Shown piece after piece: positions 1 through 11,116 of a DNA stretch of 64,000 bases. The DNA is from Triplophysa rosa (lineage: Eukaryota > Chordata > Actinopteri > Cypriniformes > Nemacheilidae): assembly GCF_024868665.1 (NCBI RefSeq), contig NC_079890.1, positions 98,874 through 162,873 of the forward strand, written 5' to 3'. The notes below the pieces were generated by a model. That model had not been told where the DNA came from. It searched no databases and saw only the letters and a list, made by a program, of their open reading frames with translations. Within the stretch, counting starts at the first letter, position 1, and every line of letters starts with the position of its first letter. Made by a program: the position numbers and the translations under genes.

Positions 1-255
1 AAATTGATCTCTACAGAAGAGAGGCCTCTATCCCACTCAGTTGCTGCCCTCTGAAGTGGTGGAGAGAAAACAGCTCTAAATATCCTTTGCTATCGCCACT
101 TGCCAAAGCATACCTTTTCCATCCCTGCTACCTCTGTTCCAAGTGAGCGTGTTTTTTCAACTGCAGGAGACATAGTTACTGCCAAAAGGTCTCAACTGCT
201 GCCAGAAATCGTCAACATGCTTATATTCTTGAAAAAGAACATGACCATATCTTAG
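1..255 (+). pseudogene. hAT transposase C-terminal (dimerisation) remnant
   Basis: The C-terminal end of a ZBED-type hAT transposase runs in from outside the window. One frame reads [18 protein letters not shown] and then [19 protein letters not shown] before a stop at 253-255, which is the conserved dimerisation motif of hAT transposases (families that cut and paste DNA by a DDE mechanism). The stretch upstream of about position 90 is not cleanly open in this frame, so the copy looks decayed. Catalytic residues would lie to the left of the window. It is followed by 3' non-coding sequence and a hAT terminus near 770, which fits one element reading left to right. Family identity is secure from the motif; the exact family is not. 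Confidence 0.85.
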
Positions 256-771
256 GCTGTTCTGTGTAGTTCATTTATCTCTTTTTAATGCTTGAAGAAA
301 AAATTTGTTTCTGTTTGCACTTTTAGTTTTGAGAGAGCAGTACTTTGATTATGGATACACTTACTGTTTGTATTTAAAGTGTTATTTCTGTATTTATATA
401 TTTATTTTATTTATACTGTTTATAATTTTTTATGTTCGATTTGTGGAAAGGAGTTAGATTTCTCATGTGAAATCGTACAGGGGAGAAGCCAGTCGGTAGC
501 AAAACATTTTGCAGTGTTTGCATGTCCTTTACTGCATAGAATTCATTAAAATAGAAGTAAAATAACATGCATTACAAGTTGATTTCAAAATGCACCTAAA
601 TTGTTTTGCATTTTGTGATTTTCAGTTGAATAAAAGACTATTTACCATTCATATAGTTCATCATTGAGGATTTCTTAAAAATAGTGTAAAAACCTAGTCT
701 CGTCTCATTCTCGTGAACCCAATCTCGTGTCTCGTCTCGTGGAGTTAAGCGTCTCGTCACACCCCTATTAG
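256..771 (+). mobile_element. hAT 3' non-coding region and right terminus
   Basis: After the transposase stop the sequence is AT-rich and non-coding. It ends in CTCGTCTCGTG repeats followed by CTCGTCACACCCCTA, the reverse complement of a TAGGGGTGTGACGAG terminus of the kind seen in fish hAT elements. The left end is outside the window, so a target duplication cannot be checked. Confidence 0.6.
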
Positions 772-1090
772 TTTCATAAACGGAAACAGACGAGAATAAA
801 GTTGAAGTATTTTATTGTTATCTTAGACTTTTGTGAGATGAGTACAAAAATGAAAAAGGTAAATTAAGTGACATGTTTAGTTATATTTTATTATTAGTAC
901 TTCTTTTCAGTCACAGAGTTCTTCAATTTAAGAGTTGTTTGGGAAAGAGAAGATTCTGTAATTTAATGCAGCTTGGAGAACAGCATTTAGGGAAATTGTA
1001 ATGTTCAATCATTTATTCAATGAAAATAAAAAAAATGTGTATTGAAGTTAATATGGTTTTATATACAGTATACTGTCAATTATAGTTTGT
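772..1090. other. Unassigned AT-rich DNA
   Basis: About 320 bases of AT-rich sequence without an open frame, recognised repeat or conserved motif. Confidence 0.4.
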
Positions 1091-1178
1091 GGTAGGCCTG
1101 TAGCGACGCGTCGCGTCGACGTCATATTTTTGCGTCGACGCTTCGCCACACACACGTGGGAGACCAAAACATTGTAGA

Positions 1179-1436
1179 ATGGAGGACGAAACAGCAACCT
1201 CCTCACATAATTCCAAACAAAGCCCCAATAAAAGAAAAAATCCTAAAAAAACAGCTCGCCCTAAATCTTCGAAGGTATGGGAATACTTCAAATTTAGTCC
1301 CAAACGTAAAGGTGTCGTTATTTACGCTCTTTGCCAAATGGAGTTGGCATACCACACCAGCACAACGGCAATGTTGGAGCATCTGAAACGGAGGCACCCC
1401 ATTGTCACTCGTGAAGGAGACAATAACAAGTACTAA
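1179..1436 (+). pseudogene. BED zinc-finger remnant of a hAT transposase
   Basis: An 85-codon frame starting at an ATG in an AGAATGG context. Residues 1-30 are basic and low in complexity. From about residue 31 it matches the BED finger layout: SKVWEYFKF, then CQMELAYHT, then a helix ending AMLEHLKRRHP. The finger normally has C-x2-C followed by H-x(3-5)-H. Here the first cysteine is replaced by tyrosine (VIYALCQ), so zinc binding should be lost. The frame stops at 1434-1436, far short of a 600-residue transposase, and no catalytic core follows. BED fingers normally bind the transposon's own subterminal DNA. This is a decayed 5' fragment rather than a host gene. Confidence 0.65.
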
Positions 1437-1812
1437 CGTTGGCTAAGTTAATTTCATATTTGTGTAGTGTGTTGTGTAGCTTGAGCTCTGCGCACTTCGG
1501 TGGTGCTAGCCAACCATCTTAGCTCTCCGTGCAGTTTGCCCGTGCTAGGTAGCTACTGGCACCTAGACAGCCGTGTTTAGCTAATGTTAGTTATCATCTA
1601 ATGTTGGCTTGAATGGAAGCTAGCTTACGGCTGCAGAACACAGCTATCTATAGCAGCTGACGTTAGCTAACGTGAACGTTAGCCACTAACCTAGCACGAA
1701 CAAACTGCACAGAGAGCCAAGATGCGTTGGTTACTTGGTTAGCCTAGCACCACCAAAGTGCACAGCTGCTAGATAGCCACGTTAGCGTTCAAATAAACTA
1801 ATCATAGCATAG

Positions 1813-2266
1813 TAGGGATGTAACGATTCACTCAGCTCACGATGCGATTCACGATTCTGATCTCACGATGCGATTTATTCACGATTTACTCACGATTTAT
1901 TTTGAAAAAATGAGTTGAAACAAATTAGAAATGAACAACGTCCCTTGCATTATTTCTTAAATGCTTCACGTTTCTTTGTATGATAAAATAATGTTTTATT
2001 TCAAATAACAAAACTAAACTGCAATTTTATAACAAATTAATAATAGAAAAAGTCTCTTTAATATAAACAAACTAATACTGTCTGTGCTTTTCTTGGATTT
2101 TTTTGCATTTAAGAAATATCAGCATCCACGTTTAGGTTTGCAGTGAAAATAGCGGCCCCTGCTGTTCAAAAAATGTATTGCGATTCAGTTCAAGCCTCAA
2201 CCGATTTGAATCGTCGCTCATTATAACCGATTTTCAACCGGCTGACGGTGAATCGTTACATCCCTA
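1813..2266. mobile_element. 454-bp hAT MITE with perfect TIRs and 8-bp TSD
   Basis: The ends are perfect inverted repeats of at least 19 bp (TAGGGATGTAACGATTCAC at 1813 and its complement ending at 2266). The 8 bases on each side are identical (TAGCATAG at 1805-1812 and 2267-2274). Non-coding, so non-autonomous. An 8-bp duplication with these termini is the hAT signature. Confidence 0.9.
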
Positions 2267-2547
2267 TAGCATAGCACTGCAATGAGGTTAAGAGTAGATT
2301 TAAAATACCCCACTGTCATAGCTGTTGTTCTAATATGCATTGCTTTTGTGTTTTTTTAAGATTTTTTTGGTATTTATTTGAGATACATTATGTATCATCG
2401 ATACATTTTATTAATCGAGCAACAGAAAAATAACCGTTAGATTAATCGCCCAACTAGTCGTTAGGTTAATCGACTAATCGATAAAATAATCGCCAGATTA
2501 ATCGTTTAATAAATAATCGTTTACCCCCAGCCCCAGTTTGTGGATAG

Positions 2548-2621
2548 AAAATCGGAATCGGCAGGTTTCACTTGTAATAAAATCAGAATCGGCAAAGAAA
2601 ATTGCAATCGGTGCATCTCTA
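2548..2621. mobile_element. hAT terminus fragment
   Basis: Contains ATCGGAATCGGCAGG and ends GCAATCGGTGCATCTCTA, the reverse complement of the common fish hAT start TAGAGATGCACCGATTGC. No partner end was seen. Confidence 0.55.
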
Positions 2622-2924
2622 CACAAAACATTCACTTTTCCCGGACAAGCAGACAAGCGTTAATGTCGAGCGCTGCTAATACATCCGTGTCGCATATTAA
2701 AGAGAAAATGAAACTTTTGCAGCTTTATTTAGAGTCATTGCATATTTATTTTATACGTTGAAGACAGTGTTTTATTTTTATTGATCATTCAGATTTCATC
2801 TTGAATGCTACTGTTAAATAGACTTACTTTAAACATTTAGTTGTTGTTCAAAATTGAATTGTTCATATTTGTGGGATTATGATGATAAGTCTATATAACC
2901 AAAGCATTTTTCAGTAATACAGTG
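2622..2924. other. Unassigned AT-rich DNA
   Basis: About 300 AT-rich bases with no coding frame of note and no repeat I can name. Confidence 0.35.
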
Positions 2925-3210
2925 TAAAGTCTTTGCACATACAGTCCGAAATTTTCGTATGCATTTTTTCGTATTTGGCTCTCGTTTGTACCGTGTCTCT
3001 GTATTGTTAAAAAAGGCCACTCAAAATGCTTGACGGATGCGAAAAATGCAGAAAATCGACCGAATTTTGGTCAGAATTTTTTTATGACAGACGAAAATAT
3101 CGGAGGCAGTGTGTAAATGTGATTGACAACGTGGGGTCGTATTTATTTTTTAATGTGCGGAAAATTTGGACGCAATTTTCAGACTCAATGTGCAATGGGC
3201 TTAAAAGTGT
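2925..3210. repeat. Dispersed repeat D, copy 1
   Basis: Shares many blocks in order with 33888-34085: GTCTTTGCACATACAGTC, TTTTTTCGTATTTGGC, GGCAGTGTGTAAATGTGATT, GTCGTATTTATTTTTTAA and CTCA(A/T)TGTGCAATGG. The copies are clearly diverged and this one is longer. No coding frame; the family is unnamed here and is probably a non-autonomous DNA element. Confidence 0.65.
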
Positions 3211-3393
3211 AAAAATAAAATGGTGTTATAGAAAATATAAAAATAATATATAAAATATGCATTAAGCCTTAAAATGTTAAAATTCTTTATTAAGTTGTAT
3301 GTGCAACATAATAAGTTACTGAAATTGTTAATATTTTGAAAATAAATGTTATTTGAATTTCAGTTTCATTTTTGAATTTTGTTCAAAATATCG

Positions 3394-3469
3394 AGATGTT
3401 TATCGTATCGTGAACCCAGCATCGAGATAAGTACCGAATCGTGAGCTGAGTGTATCGTTACACCCCTAA
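3394..3469. mobile_element. hAT terminus fragment
   Basis: Ends GTATCGTTACACCCCTAA, the reverse complement of a TTAGGGGTGTAACGATAC start, with subterminal ATCGTGA repeats. Partner end not found. Confidence 0.5.
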
Positions 3470-4240
3470 TATTCAATAATTTTATTAAACGTAATAAAGG
3501 TTAAAGTAAATAAACGTGGCAAACAGTTGTTTTGCTCTCTTCATTAAAAACTAATTCAAAAACGTGACAAATTAGGTGAAAATGAACTTTACCATTTTAT
3601 TAAGCAATCCATGAAGCCAAACAGGTGTGATATAACCGTTATGTCAAATGTCCGCGACAGAGCTGTCAGACGCAGGTTATATTATGTCAGTGCCCCAAAT
3701 CGTTCACTCATTTTCATTCACTTCTTCCCCACATAGTGGACTCAAATGTCATTCGCTATATAGGGAATAGTGAAGGAGTGTGTGGTTTCAGACACAGCAG
3801 ATATGTATCAACATTATCATTAGCTCTTAAAGTGACAGTAACCTAATAAACCTGATGCTATCTAGGTTATAAGTCTATTTATTACCAAAACACTTGACAG
3901 TAATACAGTTTAAATTGAGTGTGGTAAACTTCAAACCACGTTTTCCACTGGTCTTAATAAAGGCTATTAAAATGTATCAATAATTATCGTTATCGAATGA
4001 TATAAAACATCATATTCATGATCCATTTTTCAGCTGCATCACCCAGCCGTACCAGAGAGACATTAAAACATTCATCTACATGCCCTCAAACTGAAGAGTA
4101 AAGACTGAATGAGTTGAGGTTTATTTCTTCACTGGTTATGATCATGGGTTCACGTCACACTTCAGTTATTCATCATCACACAACAGAGTCAGACACATCA
4201 GCTTTATGGTGTGATGTTTGTTTGTTTGTTTGTTTCATTA
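3470..4240. other. Unassigned, partly repeat-like DNA
   Basis: No coding frame. The stretch around 3690-3790 (TTCACTCATTTTCATTCACT and ATAGGGAATAGTGA) resembles a dispersed fish repeat, but only by memory. The rest shows nothing recognisable. Confidence 0.35.
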
Positions 4241-4842
4241 TAGGGCTGAAACGATTCCTCGAGTAACTCGAGTTATTCGAATACAAAAAATCATTGAGTC
4301 AATTTTTGTTGCCTCGAAGCCTAATTTAATCCATTTAACTACAGTACACACGGAGCGCTGCGTTTCCCCACGGACCGTTATTACTGACGCACAGCCCGCT
4401 AAACTCTGTTCATGTTACAGGGCTCTCAAGTCTCACGCATTCACCGTCAGACACACGCATTTTAGTCTGTTCACATGCTCACACGTGTTTCTCATGCTGA
4501 TAAATAACTGATAGCTTACTGAAATGGTGAACTGCTAATTTACTAAGTTTTAGTCTATTTTGCGAGTGAAACTTGTTTTGCGGCTGCCTAGAGTCCATCA
4601 AACATGCGGACTTGTGGACGCCGAATATTGTTATTTACAAATGTCATCTGTTTGTTCTGCGTGAATGAATTGCACAGTTTAACATGCTACACGCAGTGAT
4701 GCTCATGAATTTGTCTGCGCTGTATGAGGACATGAACTTCACCTCCAGAGTTGCTCTGAGAGTTTATTTCACGATTCACGAACATGTTATTGTTTGAGTG
4801 AAGAAACAGACATACTAAAAAAAATAAGCGTCTTCCGACAAC
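4241..4842. mobile_element. hAT-like element, left end
   Basis: Starts TAGGGCTGAAACGATTCCTC and carries CTCGAGTAACTCGAG and TTCGAATAC subterminal repeats typical of fish hAT elements. A matching right end was not found, so the right limit is arbitrary. The interior is non-coding. Confidence 0.5.
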
Positions 4843-4905
4843 CTCAACTCAACTTTATTTATATAGCGCTTTTTACAAAGTTACAAAGCAGCTGTACATA
4901 AGACA
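4843..4905 (-). mobile_element. L2-type LINE 3' end fragment
   Basis: Reverse complement of a LINE 3' tail: CTCAACTCAACTTTATTTAT followed by ATAGCGCTTTTTACAA. Compare the full 3' ends at 44850-44935 and 62430-62503. Confidence 0.7.
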
Positions 4906-5122
4906 TATTGACTACAACCTGTAAAAATAAAAGTCATAGGCTATATATTACTATTTAATAGTAAAAAAAAAAACTAAAACTAATTTATATAAACTAAATG
5001 CATCATGCATAAGCGAAGTTAGTTGTTTACCTTTGAAATTATTCTTTCTATTTTTATTCATGTTTCTTATTTATATATTTGTATTATATTGCTTTTGAAT
5101 TTAATATGGCAATGGAATGTAC

Positions 5123-5997
5123 TAGGGCTGGGCGATATGGCAAAAAAGTAAACTCGATAGTTTTTTCTATATTGATCGATAACGATATTTATTTCGATAT
5201 ATATTTAATTAAAAACTGTATTTAAAAGAATCTATTTTAAATACAGTTTATTAACAAAAGTTAACCTTTAACCAGTTAAAATTCAATTAAATGAATGCAC
5301 TGTTGCAACACAGAGGATATTAGGCCATAAACAACATGTACCAGTTCATTCAGTCTCATTTTGACTCAATTGACTCGTTAAGTAAAGGGAGTGTTCTTCA
5401 GTACATTCAACCAATGAAAGGGCTCCGTTACTGTGTACATTCGAACGCTATTGGCTCAGCACCTGCGCACATACATAACCTGCAATAATGTCTTGCTCGA
5501 GTAGTGGGATTCATTCAATGTATTCAGTGAACCTTAAAGACATCTCACATAAACTGTAGTACATTTCTTTAATCATGCAAGCATCTTACATACAAGGTTC
5601 AATATTTTAATGTGCACACAAACTCACTTCATTACATCTCTAATCTGTACAGGGCAGCGCTGATTTGTTTCATATGCACCAGCTCATGTTAGCAGATATT
5701 TTAACGATGGATAAAAACGTTTGTGCTTGAGTTTCGAAGTGACCCGCTTGCAACTGCGCCTCAAGTTTGTTTTGTTTAACCGGCGATTGCGAAAAAAAAA
5801 AAGACACTTGATAAACCGCGTGATGACAACTCGAGGTTAGTTTCACCTTTGTTTCTACTTCCAGTAATGTTTTCCCCTCGTATTGAGTTTTCTTTGCCAA
5901 GTGCAGTATGAAATGGACTTTGTACTTTGACGTGCATGATAAATGCTGCACGCTGACTGACTGTTGTTGCGTTTATTTCTGCTTTCTGTTAGACTTT
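5123..5997. mobile_element. hAT-like left terminus plus unassigned interior
   Basis: Begins TAGGGCTGGGCGATATGGCA, a common fish hAT start, with GATCGATAACGATATTTATT subterminal sequence. No right end is visible. The remainder is non-coding and unassigned, and abuts the hairpin element at 5998. Confidence 0.45.
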
Positions 5998-6922
5998 TCT
6001 GTATAATTATTAGGTACATTGATTTTCTGGTCATATTTTTTCCAGGCACATTTTACCAATACCTAACCAAATCAATCTTAAGAATGACTATATATATAAT
6101 ATTTTATAAGTTAGCAAAGGTTTGAAGTGAAAAATGCTTTATATTTAGGTGTGCAGAATTATTAGGCAGAATTTCTTTTACAGGTTTAATGAGTCAAAAA
6201 GACAATTAATACACAGATAAAATTAAAAAATATATTAAATGCAACACTAATGCAATGCTAGAAATTGCAATCTTGAGGGGTGACCAATGGGATAGCATAA
6301 TGCTCACTGGGTTAGCAGTCAAAGAAAAACAGAAAGAAAACAGTTTAACTGCAAAAGAATGAAGAATGAATGTGAAGAATTAGGTGTGAAACCACGAGAA
6401 ACCCTTTAGCTTGTGATTCTTATTATGTGTGTGTGTGGAGGGGTTAAGATGCTTTAGCAAAGTCTCTGCGAGCCTGAGAACCTTGTACTTCTGGAGACTC
6501 CGGGTAGGTTTAAGTTCTGAAAAATGGTGGCACTGGAGGCTAAAGGGCTTCTCATGGTTTCACACCTTATTATATTATTTCTGTGTTCTTTTGCAGTTAA
6601 ACTATGTTTTCTTTGTCTGTTTTGGTTTGACTGCTAACCCAATGAGCATTTTGCCATCCCATTGGTCACGCTTCAATGTTGCAATTTCTAGTACTGCATT
6701 CTTATAATGGGCATTAAATATTTTTTTGACTTTTCTGTGTATATTAAATGTCTTTGACTCAATAAACCGGTAAAAAAAATAGTACCTAATAATTATGCAC
6801 AGCGTTTTCACTGCAAGCCTTTGATACACTTATAAACGATTATATACGCAATTAATTTCAATTATTAAGATGTGCCTGGAAATCAAATAAATGCACCTAA
6901 TAATTATGCACGCACTGTATTT
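5998..6922. mobile_element. 925-bp imperfect hairpin (fold-back) element, Tc1/mariner-like ends
   Basis: The two halves are long, imperfect reverse complements: roughly 5998-6412 pairs with 6540-6922, around a spacer of about 125 bp. Matching landmarks in both arms are TAATTATTAGGT at the tips, TTCCAGGCACAT, GTGCA(G/T)AATTATTAGG, CCAATGGGAT, GGGTTAGCAGTCAAA and GGTGTGAAACCA. The GTGCATAATTATTAGG ends resemble a Tc1/mariner-related fish family, an assignment made from memory. The long terminal repeats and lack of coding capacity make this a non-autonomous fold-back copy. A fragment of the same arm occurs at about 46140-46225. Confidence 0.75.
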
Positions 6923-6929
6923 TTGTACA

Positions 6930-7027
6930 AGTTAAGGGAGGACCATTTGGAATCCTCCATCAACCTAACCTGCGTGTCTTTGGGAGGAAACCCACGCTGA
7001 CACATGGAGAACATACAGACTCCTCAC
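6930..7027. repeat. SINE-like repeat, first half (split by hAT)
   Basis: Contains GTGTCTTTGGGAGGAAACCC and CATGGAGAACATACAGACTC, a block I recall from fish SINE-like repeats. It is continuous with 8099-8215 once the hAT at 7028-8098 and one 8-bp target copy are removed. Confidence 0.5.
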
Positions 7028-8098
7028 TAGTGTTGTCAAAAGTACCGGTACTTCGGGTCCAAGTCGGTACCTAAAAATAAAAAAGTTGTCGGTACCTAAT
7101 TTTCATAAGACCCGGTACCACCGACGTACCGGGTCAACCGGGTACTGATGCTCTTTCTGACAGGTTGTCAGTCGGAAACTTTTTATAGACGCAATAAGAC
7201 GTGATGAGTGGATAAGCGCGGCTCCGATCCACAAGAGATGCGCACAGAAATACTTCAGATTAAAGTCATATCACGAAGAAAACGAACAGAGTTTTGTGGT
7301 GAAACGAGGAAGCATCCGGATTTAAGTTAACAAGTTCAAGCGGTAAGTTTCAAATTCTGTTCGCGTTTGCATTATGAATGTTGTAGCATATGTTAAGTTA
7401 AAGGTTACGTTAAAACAAACGTCCCTGTTTGCGTGTTAATTTGTTAGCGCCAATGCTAATCCAGTCAAGTGTCCTTATTAACCATTTAATGCTTTTATAA
7501 CTGTAATGGGGTAAAATAAATGGGAGGACAGGATGGGGTTTACAGTACCTATTTTATATAGGCCTATCTGAAATCTATGTGCTAGAAAACTAGCATACTA
7601 ACTGTATGACTAACAATGTGTATGTCTTGGATAGATAACTCTATTAGGTTTAAAAAACCACATTTAAACTAAAGAAAAATCTATCTGTTGCATTTATTAT
7701 TTTAATATACAGTTACCTTAATGTAAGTAATCTTGTGTAAATGCAGTATAAAAACGGAGGTTTGTTCTAATATTGCATATGCATGTTTGTTCAGTCAGTT
7801 GACTTACTGAAGTTTATTCTATTTGTCTTATACAGCAGCAGACTGAGGAGGATGTTCATCAGCATGAAAGACCCCAGTGAGCACACAACAGTTTCAGCAA
7901 CAATTAACTTATACTTCATGTATACAAAATGGCATTGCTTTCTATACATTTATATTAACAATGAGCTTTATTAATAAAATTGTGTTTCAATTAGCATGTA
8001 CTGGTGTTTTGCTTTGGTACCGAAATTGGTACCGAGAACCGTGGAATTTTACTGGTATTGGTACCGACTACTGAAATTTTGGTACCGTGACAACACTA
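7028..8098. mobile_element. 1071-bp non-autonomous hAT (family N1, copy 1)
   Basis: Ends TAGTGTTGTC at 7028 and GACAACACTA at 8098 are perfect 10-bp inverted repeats. The flanks are identical 8-bp duplications (CTCCTCAC at 7020-7027 and 8099-8106). Subterminal GGTACC repeats are dense at both ends. No transposase is encoded; a short frame at 7783-7974 recurs in copy 2 only because the DNA is homologous. Confidence 0.92.
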
Positions 8099-8215
8099 CT
8101 CCTCACTGAAAGACTTCCCGCCCCAGACAGGGCTCGAACCAGAGACCTTCTTGCTGCGAGACGCTTTACAGCGTGAGAAGTATTGATGCTCAGGTCCAAC
8201 CGCTAAGCAACGTTA
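8099..8215. repeat. SINE-like repeat, second half
   Basis: Contains AGGGCTCGAACCAGAGACCT and TTCTTGCTGCGAGACG, reading like the tail half of a SINE-like fish repeat. It resumes the block interrupted at 7027. Confidence 0.5.
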
Positions 8216-8237
8216 CAGTTACACACACACGCACATG

Positions 8238-8473
8238 TCTGGTTTACTATCTCCGTGGGGACAGTCCATAGGCGTAATATTTTTAATACTGTACAAACTG
8301 TATATTTTATCCCCTACCCCTAACCCAAGCCCTAAACCTAAAGATCATAGAACACTTTGCATTTTTAGATTTTAAAAAAAATATTGTTCTGTACAATTTA
8401 TAAGCTTTTTTGCCCATGAGGACCTCAATTTTGGTCCCCACAGTGACACGAGTCCCCATGTGTTGGTGTGCAT
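8238..8473 (+). repeat. GTCCCC repeat, copy A (left part)
   Basis: Begins TCTGGTTTACTATCTCCGTG and includes GGGGACAGTCCATAGGCGTA and GAGGACCTCAATTTTGGTCC. It is the left part of a unit whose end lies at 13313-13350, split by the 4.84-kb hAT. Copy B (13371-13645) shows the uninterrupted order. Confidence 0.8.
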
Positions 8474-8710
8474 TAGTGCTGCACGATTAATCATATCGCA
8501 ATCGCTATGTCAGCCTATGCGATTACATGACGGCAAAAGTTGCGATTACATTAAAGAAACAAGTGCATTCATGGATGTGACAATACATACATTCTAAGAG
8601 ATGTATGCCCATTTTCTATGCGAGAAAAAAAAAAACAAGTTGTCTTGTGTGGCGGTGGCACGTGTGCTTGGTCACGTGACTTGCGGTGAGCAGTGTGGAG
8701 ATGGGAGAAA

Positions 8711-10575
8711 ATGGATACGGAGCAGGCCGACACTGAACTAGTGCCCAGAAAAAATGCTACCTCTGTTATTTGGCAATATTTTGGCTTCAGGACATCAGAC
8801 ACTGAGCAGAGAGAGGTACTGTGCAGAATTTGCAAAACTAAAGTTGCTACATCACGTGGCAACACGACAAATTTATATCAGCACCTGAAACAACACAGAG
8901 AAAAGTATGATGAATGCATGATGGTAAAAGCCAAGAGTAGTAAAGAGACCGAACAAAACAAAGCAAAACCTGCGAGCAGAACAAAACAACAAATAATTAC
9001 AGATGTGTTTGCGAGTGTCACATCATATGACAAGACATTGCAAAGATATAAAGAAATCACTGACTCCATCACGCACTGCTTGGCAAAAGACATGATGCCC
9101 ATATACACCGTTAGCAAAGAGGGATTTCAGAAAATGATTCGCACATTGGACAAGAGATACCAGCTGCCCTCGCGAAACTATTTCTCTCAAGTTGCAATAC
9201 CTGAACTTTACAATAAGTGCCGTAGTGAGGTTCAACTAGAAATATCTACGGTGAAATTCTTCTCAACCACTACGGACCTTTGGTCAAGCAGGACGACGGA
9301 GCCATATATTAGCCTAACTGTGCACTTTGTCGACGAGGAGTTTGAACTGAAAAGCCGTTGACCGCAAACATCCTATTTCCCTGACGACCACACGGGAGAG
9401 AACATAGCCGCGGGTTTGAAAGAAGCACTGGCTGCATGGGACCTCTGTGAGAATGCTCAGGTCGCTGTCACTACAGACAACGGCAGTAACATCGTCAAAG
9501 CGGTGGCGCTTAATCACTGGATTAGGTTCCAGTGCTTTGGGCATAGACTTCATCTGGCCATCTGTAAATTAAATTAATTTCTTATTTTCATATTTGATGC
9601 TACTGTACGTTCGAGAGGACAGCGATTAGCGTCGATTTAAGAATAAATCTAAATATACAGTATAGAAATAGGAGTGTCAAAGTTAACTAGAAATGGCCCA
9701 TTTAATTTATTTTTATTTTTCATGATTATTAGCAAGACGCATAACTCTTAAAATGATTGTGTAACGGATACATCTGCCACAGCTATGCCAATTACTGCAC
9801 TTTTTATTTTATTTCCTTTCATCTTTCGTTAGATTGAGATTAGTGACTTGATATGAATATTAATAACTGTATTTGTTTGTTATAATTTTGTGTTACTGTT
9901 TTATGCATTAGTATGGAACTGAGCATGTTGTCAGAGTGTGAAACTGTGAATATTAAATGTTTTGCAAATGTCACTTTAGTAAGATTGTCTTTTTTCACAA
10001 ATTCTTCTCATTCACAGAAAATGCGCTGAAAGATAATGCACAATGCATTAGCAGGGCTACTGGGATATGTAGAAAGATTGTGGGCCACTTCTCCCATAGC
10101 TGGAAGAAAAGAGTGGCCTTGAAGGAAGCCCAAAGAGAACTCAACCTCCCAGAGCATGCCATGGTGACAGACTGCTCAACGCGAGGGGTTCCACTCAGAA
10201 GATGATAGCTAGAGTCCTGGAGCAGCAAAATGCCTTGTCCAAGGTACCTACTGCCCACATGGCAGGACCTGGAGGTCCTGGAATCTGTGAATAAGGCACT
10301 CAGCCCACTCCAGGACTTCACGGATACGCTGTCAGGTGAACGATATTGTAAGCATATCTCGTGTGAAACCTACTCTGCATCTTCTGAACACCTCAGTGCT
10401 AGCTGAAGAGGAAGAGGACACTAATCTGACCAAATCACTGAAATCAAAAATTCTGGCCTACCTCAACAAGAAATATGAAATATGAAGACAGTGGCACACA
10501 GGACCTGCTAAACATGTCCTCGTTCCTAGACCCAAGGTTTCGGACACAATACATCGCTGCAGAGGAGACCCAGAT
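8711..10575 (+). pseudogene. ZBED-type hAT transposase, broken, with one intron
   Basis: The start at 8711 (AAAATGG context) fits better than the in-frame ATG at 8693. Exon 1 holds a BED finger with ligands intact (CRICKTK, then HLKQH) and a catalytic-core start (STTTDLWSS, whose D is the expected first acidic residue). An in-frame TGA at 9359-9361 interrupts it. The same frame then continues with YFPDDHTGENIAAGL, TTDNGSNIVKAV (expected second D) and CFGHRLHLAI. A probable intron runs 9564-10017 (GTAAAT...TTCACAG). Exon 2 starts ENALKDN and goes on to KIVGHFSHSW and LPEHAMVTDCSTR, then loses frame near 10185. Out-of-frame remnants reach a further core motif (SSFLDPRF) near 10530. The C-terminal SERVFS dimerisation block is absent. 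The element is therefore non-functional. Confidence 0.85.
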
Positions 10576-10915
10576 ATGGAAGTAAAATAGAGACAAATGT
10601 GTTTGAAGCAAAAAGACAGCATGGCACTAACTGAAAAAAAATGCATTGTATTAACAGTGCTCGCATTTTAAGGTTCTGCAATTCAACATGGTTGCATATT
10701 TAAGGTGTGATTTTTTCAAATGTAAAAATTTCACAGTTTCACAGTTTATTGAAATGCATAAATTTAACAATATGTTGACTTATTATGTGAGCATATAGAT
10801 TAAAAATTATTATACTAAATCGTAATTTCGTTTTGATATGTTATATTAGTATTGGGTAAGCTAATTAAAAAGAAAGGCTATAGCCTAATATAAAAGTATA
10901 CGAAATACAATGCGC

Positions 10916-11116
10916 TAGTGTTGTCACGGTACCAAAATATCAGTAGTCGGTACCAATACCAGTAAAATTCCACGGTTCTCGGTAGTGTTGTCACGGTACC
11001 AAAATTTCAGTAGTCGGTACCAATACCAGTAAAATTCCACGGTTCTCGGTAGTGTTGTCACGGTACCAAAATTTCAGTAGTCGGTACCAATACCAGTAAA
11101 ATTCCACGGTTATTGG
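10916..11116. repeat. Three tandem copies of a 67-bp hAT terminus
   Basis: Units start at 10916, 10983 and 11050, each TAGTGTTGTCACGGTACC through CACGGTT. Units 1 and 2 differ at a single base (AATATC/AATTTC); unit 3 runs on into the element interior. Each unit carries a complete terminal inverted repeat. Confidence 0.93.

Larger units (their letters stand above)
1093..2540 (+). mobile_element. Decayed hAT element with BED-finger remnant
   Basis: The left part has a CG-rich palindromic start (TAGGCCTGTAGCGACGCG, then GTCGACGTCA and its mirror), then a short BED-finger reading frame. The right part (about 2395-2530) is full of TAATCG-type repeats common at hAT ends (GACTAATCGATAAAAT). The two ends are not a clean inverted pair, so the limits are approximate. 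The element is split by the MITE at 1813-2266. Confidence 0.4.

Noticed and set aside
7783..7974. A 63-codon frame conserved between 7783-7974 and 11174-11365
   Set aside because: Its conservation reflects homologous copies of the N1 hAT, not protein selection; no motif, no splice signals.
9957..10205. Independent 82-codon gene
   Set aside because: It is exon 2 of the hAT transposase (KIVGHFSHSW, LPEHAMVTDC) following a probable intron.
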